The translations under genes and the position numbers were made by a program. 64,000 bases of DNA. It comes from Shinisaurus crocodilurus. Taxonomy: Eukaryota > Chordata > Lepidosauria > Squamata > Shinisauridae. The stretch is from the NCBI GenBank assembly GCA_021292165.1, contig CM037877.1, forward strand, positions 127,352,402 through 127,416,401, read 5' to 3'. Below, in pieces: positions 60,790-64,000 of the stretch. Position 1 is the stretch's first letter. Each line of letters opens with the position of its first letter. The notes under the pieces were generated by a model. The model was not told the DNA's origin and did not search any database. It saw nothing but the letters and a program-made list of their open reading frames with translations.

Positions 60790-62300
60790 AGCTGGAGTGC
60801 TTGATTTGACAGGAGAACCTAGGTATAGTGGGGATAATGAAAACTTGGTGGAATGGAGAGAACCAGTGGGATACTGACAGGGAACTGAGGGAAGGATGTA
60901 CTGGAGGTGGTGTTGCTCTGCATATCAAAGAGGACATAGCATCAAGCAAACAAACCTTAAAAGGGGCAGACTCTTCCACAGAATCACTGACAATACCAGG
61001 CTTCAAATTACTACATGCTATTCAAATTGACAATATCAAATAACCCCTGGGGACATGCTATTGTCCCCTGGACCAGAACACTTATGGTGATCTTGAGATG
61101 GAGAATGAAATCAGGGAGGCATCCAAATGAGGAAATGTTGTTGTAATGGGTGACTTCAACTACCCTTACATTGACTAGATACATACATGTTCCAGTCATG
61201 ACAAAAAGGTTAAATTTCTCGATACCCCAAACAACTATGCCTTAGAACAGCTGGTCATCGAACCAACCAGAGGGGAAGTGACCCTAGAACCAATTGGAAA
61301 CATTGACCACAGGGCTATCACGATTTAATTTATATCTAAGTGGGAAATTACCAAAGAAGTCTGACACAGATATATCTGACTTCAAAAGAGGAAACTTCTT
61401 TAAAAATTAGGGAACTGGTAAAAAGGTAGTGGAAAGGGGAAGATATTTAAATCTCTTTAAAATGCTTGCAGGTTACTCAACCACAATAGTAGAAACTCAG
61501 CAAGAATGTATGCAGCAGCAAGTCAGGAAAGGTAGCACCAAGTCCAAGAAGTCACCAGCATGGTTAATGAGCAGTGCCAAGGAAGCTATTAGAGAGAAGA
61601 AGGTTTCCTTCAGAAACTGGAAGTCTTGCCCAAATGAAGCGAACAAAAAGGAGCACACTTGCCTAAAGGAGATGCAAGCAGACTTAGAGATGTTAAAAAA
61701 AAAAAAAAAAAAGTATTTTGAGGAGCACATCACAAATAACATCAAGGCCAACAGTCAAGAATTCTTTAAGCCAGTGTGGTGTAGTGGTTAGAGTGTTGTA
61801 CTGGGACTTGAGAGATCTAGGTTCTAGTCCTGATTTAGGCATGAATCTCACTGGGTAACTTTTGGGCCAGTCACTGACTCTCAGCCTAACCTGTCTAACA
61901 GAGCTGTTGTGAGGATAAAAAATGCAGAGGATGACGACCATGCAAGCCACCTTGGGTTCCTTGCAAGAGGGAAAAAGGTGGGATATAAATATAATAATAA
62001 AAATAAATAAATACATGTTGTGAAAAAGGTGAATTCCACTTTGGGCATAATTAGGAAAGCCATTGAAAATAAAACTGCTATTAATAGAATTAATGGCTAT
62101 TAGTCCTAATGGCTATATGCTTCCTCCAGTGTCACGGGCAGTATGCCTATGTACTCCAGTTGCTGGGGAACATGGGCAGGAGGGTGCTATTGCACTCATG
62201 TCCTGCTTGTGGGCTTCCACAGGCAGCTGGCTGGCCAGTGGCCACCATGTGAACAGAATGCTGATCTGATTCAGCATGGTTCTTCATATGCAGGCTCCCA
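60790..62300 (+). mobile_element. CR1/L3-like LINE: endonuclease piece and 3' end, RT missing
   Basis: The APE-type endonuclease is recognisable: GGGVALHIKED near 60905, the MGDFNYPYID catalytic block near 61145-61170, LEQLVIEPTRGEVTLEP, and NIDHRA near 61300. A Lys-rich linker follows (WLMSSAKEAIREKKVSFRNW). After the CORE-SINE at 61768-62013 come VNSTLGIIRKAIENKTAIN and a 3' end (GGCAGTATGCCTATGTACTC, TGATTCAGCATGGTTCTTCA). The RT core is absent between linker and 3' end, so this is an internally deleted old copy. Confidence 0.65.
61768..62013 (+). mobile_element. CORE-SINE (MIR-like), full length, plus strand
   Basis: A box region GTGTGGTGTAGTGGTTAGAG, B-box-like GGTTCTAGTCC, CORE TTTTGGGCCAGTCACTGACT, TGTTGTGAGGATAAAAAATG, tail GCCACCTTGGGTTCCTTGCA, GGGATATAAATATAATAATA, then AAATA units. 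This is the only plus-strand full copy in the window, and its tRNA-like head is the clearest. Confidence 0.8.
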
Positions 62301-62358
62301 CAATTTGCTCCCACAAAGCACAATACCCATTTAATAGAAATGGATACTCAGTGGTAAT

Positions 62359-63118
62359 TGTGAAGGACCAGCACCTGGGTCCTTTGCGTGAGTTCGGCGC
62401 TTAACGGGTTAACCAGTGCCGCGTTACAGCCCGTACAAGCAAGAGGAATCACCTAGGAGGTTTCTAAACACACAAAAGCCTTTAAACTACCAAATAAGGC
62501 TTTTATTTGTTTACACAAGATATGGATCGGAACTAACAGCTTTCTAGGAATTACTACAACGTCAATAAGACCTGACATGACCTTTAAGTTTATCAATGAA
62601 CAGGCTCAGGCTAGTGCATTTGGATTAGTCAGTTACCTTAGATCAGAGACATCAGGTTAGTCAGTTTCAGCCTAGCTCCGGGTCTGTCCGATCCGGGGAA
62701 AGAAACAGCTTACTCCAGCCGCTGCTGGAGGGTGGTTCGTGCTCAAAGCACCCTGGGTTCCCAACAACCCTTTTCCGGAAGGGAGAGGGGTTTTCTACCC
62801 CTGAGTTCCCGCTCTCCCGCCCCTTAGGTCAGGTGGGGCTTATTGCCTGCCCCTTCGTGTCAGGTGGGCTTATTCCTGCCCGGGAAGAAGGTGACGTATT
62901 GGATACTTTACAGCTCTTTGAGACTGCCCTGTCAGGTTGATGGTCTTGATGGTCCTTTCCTGGGTTTTGTGGATTACAAGCGAGATCCTCCTTTGCTGGA
63001 ATGCTGGTCTGTCTGGCTGCTTCCCTGTAACCCAATCCCCCCTTCTCGCCCCCCTCCCCTGGAGGACGGAGACTGGGGTGTGCGTGTACATGTATACTCA
63101 TGTCAGGCTTTCTCCACA
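62359..63118 (-). repeat. 3' LTR of second Gmr1-type element, 760 bp
   Basis: The minus strand begins TGTGGAGAAAGCC and ends TTCACA. It shares with the other LTR CCCCTCTCCCTTCCGG-type and AGTTCGGC...GGATCC-type blocks and a poly(A) signal region near 62490-62520 (TTTATTTG on plus). At 63075-63095 short GCGTGTACATG sequence replaces the CA microsatellite. Confidence 0.88.
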
Positions 63119-63169
63119 CCCTTCCCTTTGAAAAAAGATGGCATTGGGTCCCACCACCCCAATCCCTAT

Positions 63170-63676
63170 CTAACTGTCTCCCACTGAGAAAGCCCGGGAC
63201 AACCCATCTGCCACGATGTTGTCCTTGCCCTTGATGTGTTCCACTGAAAAATCAAAATCCTGCAGGGCTAAGCTCCACCGCAGTAACTTCTGGTTGGATC
63301 CCTTCACCCTGTCCAACCAACACAAGGGGGAATGGTCGGTCTGCAACAAGAACCGGCATCCCCAAAGGTAGGGGCGAAGCTTGGTCACTGCCCATACTAT
63401 TGCCAAACATTCCTTTTCGACAGTGGCCAGGTTCCGCTCCCGGGGCAAAAGTTTTTTACTCAAGTAGGCGACAGGACATAGCCCTTGCCCTGGCCGTTCC
63501 TGCAGCAAGACGGCCCCCATTCCCGCTTCTGAGGCATCTGTCTGCAGGACAAAGGGGGCTTCGAAATCAGGCGCTTGCAGCACAGGGGCTGCCATCAAGC
63601 TGGCCTTCAATCCTTCGAATGCTGCCTGGCAAGCAGCTGACCACTGGACTTTGACAGGCTGCCGCTTCCTACACAA
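63170..63676 (-). pseudogene. RNase H region of second Gmr1-type element
   Basis: 168 codons from MCRKRQPVKVQWSAACQ through TDASEAGMGAVLLQ, EKECLAIVWAVTKLRPYLWG, TDHSPLCWLD and NIVADGLSRA to a natural stop. All four acidic residues are present. It keeps Gln at the position where the first copy has the TAA. Just upstream (63695-63705) one C fewer in a C-run than in the first copy breaks the frame, so it is not joined to RT. Confidence 0.85.
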
Positions 63677-63718
63677 ATCCGTCAGGGGGCGGCTAGCTGG
63701 CTAAAGTGGGGCACAAAT

Positions 63719-64000
63719 TTACGATAGTAGCCAGCCAGCCCTAAAAAAGCTCTTCGTCTGGGGCTGGGGCCAGGTGCGGACAGACTCGATCTTCGCCTCC
63801 ACGGGCTTGACACTACCTCCCCCCACCCTGTGGCCTAGATACTCTACCTCCCCCTGCCCAACCTGACACTTCTTAGCCTTCACGGTCAGCCCCGCTTCCT
63901 GAATCCTCTGAAATACTTGACGGACATGTTGCAAATGCTGTTCCCAGGTGGAGCTGAAAATGGCGATATCGTCCAAGTACGCACAGGCGAACTCCCCCAA
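63719..64000 (-). pseudogene. RT C-terminal part of second Gmr1-type element, partial
   Basis: Contains ACAYLDDIAIFSSTWEQHLQ (active-site YLDD), KKCQVGQGEVEYLGH and SVRTWPQPQTK, then a frameshift. An 11-bp segment present in the first copy at about 55398-55420 is missing. It continues past the window end, so the 5' part is unseen. Confidence 0.85.

Larger units (their letters stand above)
62359..64000 (-). mobile_element. Second Gmr1-type element, minus strand, cut by window edge
   Basis: Reading leftwards on the minus strand: RT (64000-63719), RNase H (63676-63170), polypurine tract AAAGGGAAGGG (about 63119-63129), and a 3' LTR (63118-62359). The rest of RT, integrase and gag lie beyond the window. 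RNase H protein is very similar to that at 55560-56000, while the LTR is clearly diverged and lacks the CA run. It is therefore a separate, older or sister-subfamily insertion. The left flank is GTAAT (62354-62358), the probable duplication, whose partner is not visible. Confidence 0.88.

Noticed and set aside
61768..61845. tRNA gene from A and B boxes in the CORE-SINE head
   Set aside because: No closing acceptor stem. It is continuous with the SINE body found at other loci.

Overview
This window looks like intergenic or intronic DNA from a non-avian reptile, most likely a squamate (lizard or snake). The case is inferential. It combines CR1 LINE fragments ending in ATTCTATGA-type tails, L2-like LINEs, MIR-like CORE-SINEs, several non-autonomous hAT, Tc1/mariner-like and PIF/Harbinger-like families, and two Gmr1-type Ty3/gypsy elements. 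I found no host protein-coding exon, rRNA gene or functional tRNA gene that I could defend. Nearly everything recognisable is transposable-element DNA, much of it nested.

Layout. 0-6.5 kb: a GC-rich edge, an old L2-like LINE end and palindromic MITEs. 6.7-9.3 kb: a CR1 3' end split by a GC-rich hAT-like MITE (family A), then a hAT-like element with ACTCG-rich subterminal arrays (family B). 10-20.6 kb: mostly unique DNA with hAT-like MITEs (families A, C, D), a 5S-rRNA-derived SINE, a CORE-SINE and a 44-bp direct-repeat pair. 21-24.7 kb: a long palindromic repeat whose centre holds a CR1 fragment, followed by an 86-bp inverted pair around a TA-rich, mariner-like MITE. 26-30.6 kb: an L2-like LINE interrupted by CR1, a palindromic repeat holding a 738-bp hAT-like element (family E), and a gypsy-type gag remnant. 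32-39.7 kb: more mariner-like and Harbinger-like MITEs, L2 and CR1 fragments, short family A and long family B copies, and a second 5S-derived SINE. 41-43.7 kb: a tRNA-derived SINE, a 2.1-kb CR1 holding a CORE-SINE, and a third 5S-derived SINE. 43.7-50.5 kb: mainly unclassified DNA plus two mariner-like MITEs, one of them inside a CR1 piece.

50.5-56.8 kb is the centrepiece: a full-length LTR retrotransposon (50522-56814). Its two LTRs are about 99% identical, and it has TG..CA ends, a 5-bp TGAAG target duplication, a primer-binding region and a polypurine tract. Protein motifs run gag - protease - integrase - reverse transcriptase - RNase H, so integrase lies before RT. That order defines the Gmr1 group within Ty3/gypsy. 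The capsid C-terminal region resembles the SCAN domain of vertebrate zinc-finger proteins, which is known to derive from Gmr1-type gag. Two stop codons and two frameshifts interrupt pol. A second, diverged relative lies on the minus strand from 62359 to the window edge.

How the parts relate: the autonomous classes present (CR1, L2, gypsy) are all broken here. The SINEs and MITEs are parasites of such machinery. The 5S-derived SINE carries a CR1-like tail, and 8-bp, TA or TTA/TAA duplications mark the DNA-transposon families. Several MITEs carry ZNF143/THAP11-like or CTCF-like motifs, which is the most plausible route by which this DNA could affect host regulation.
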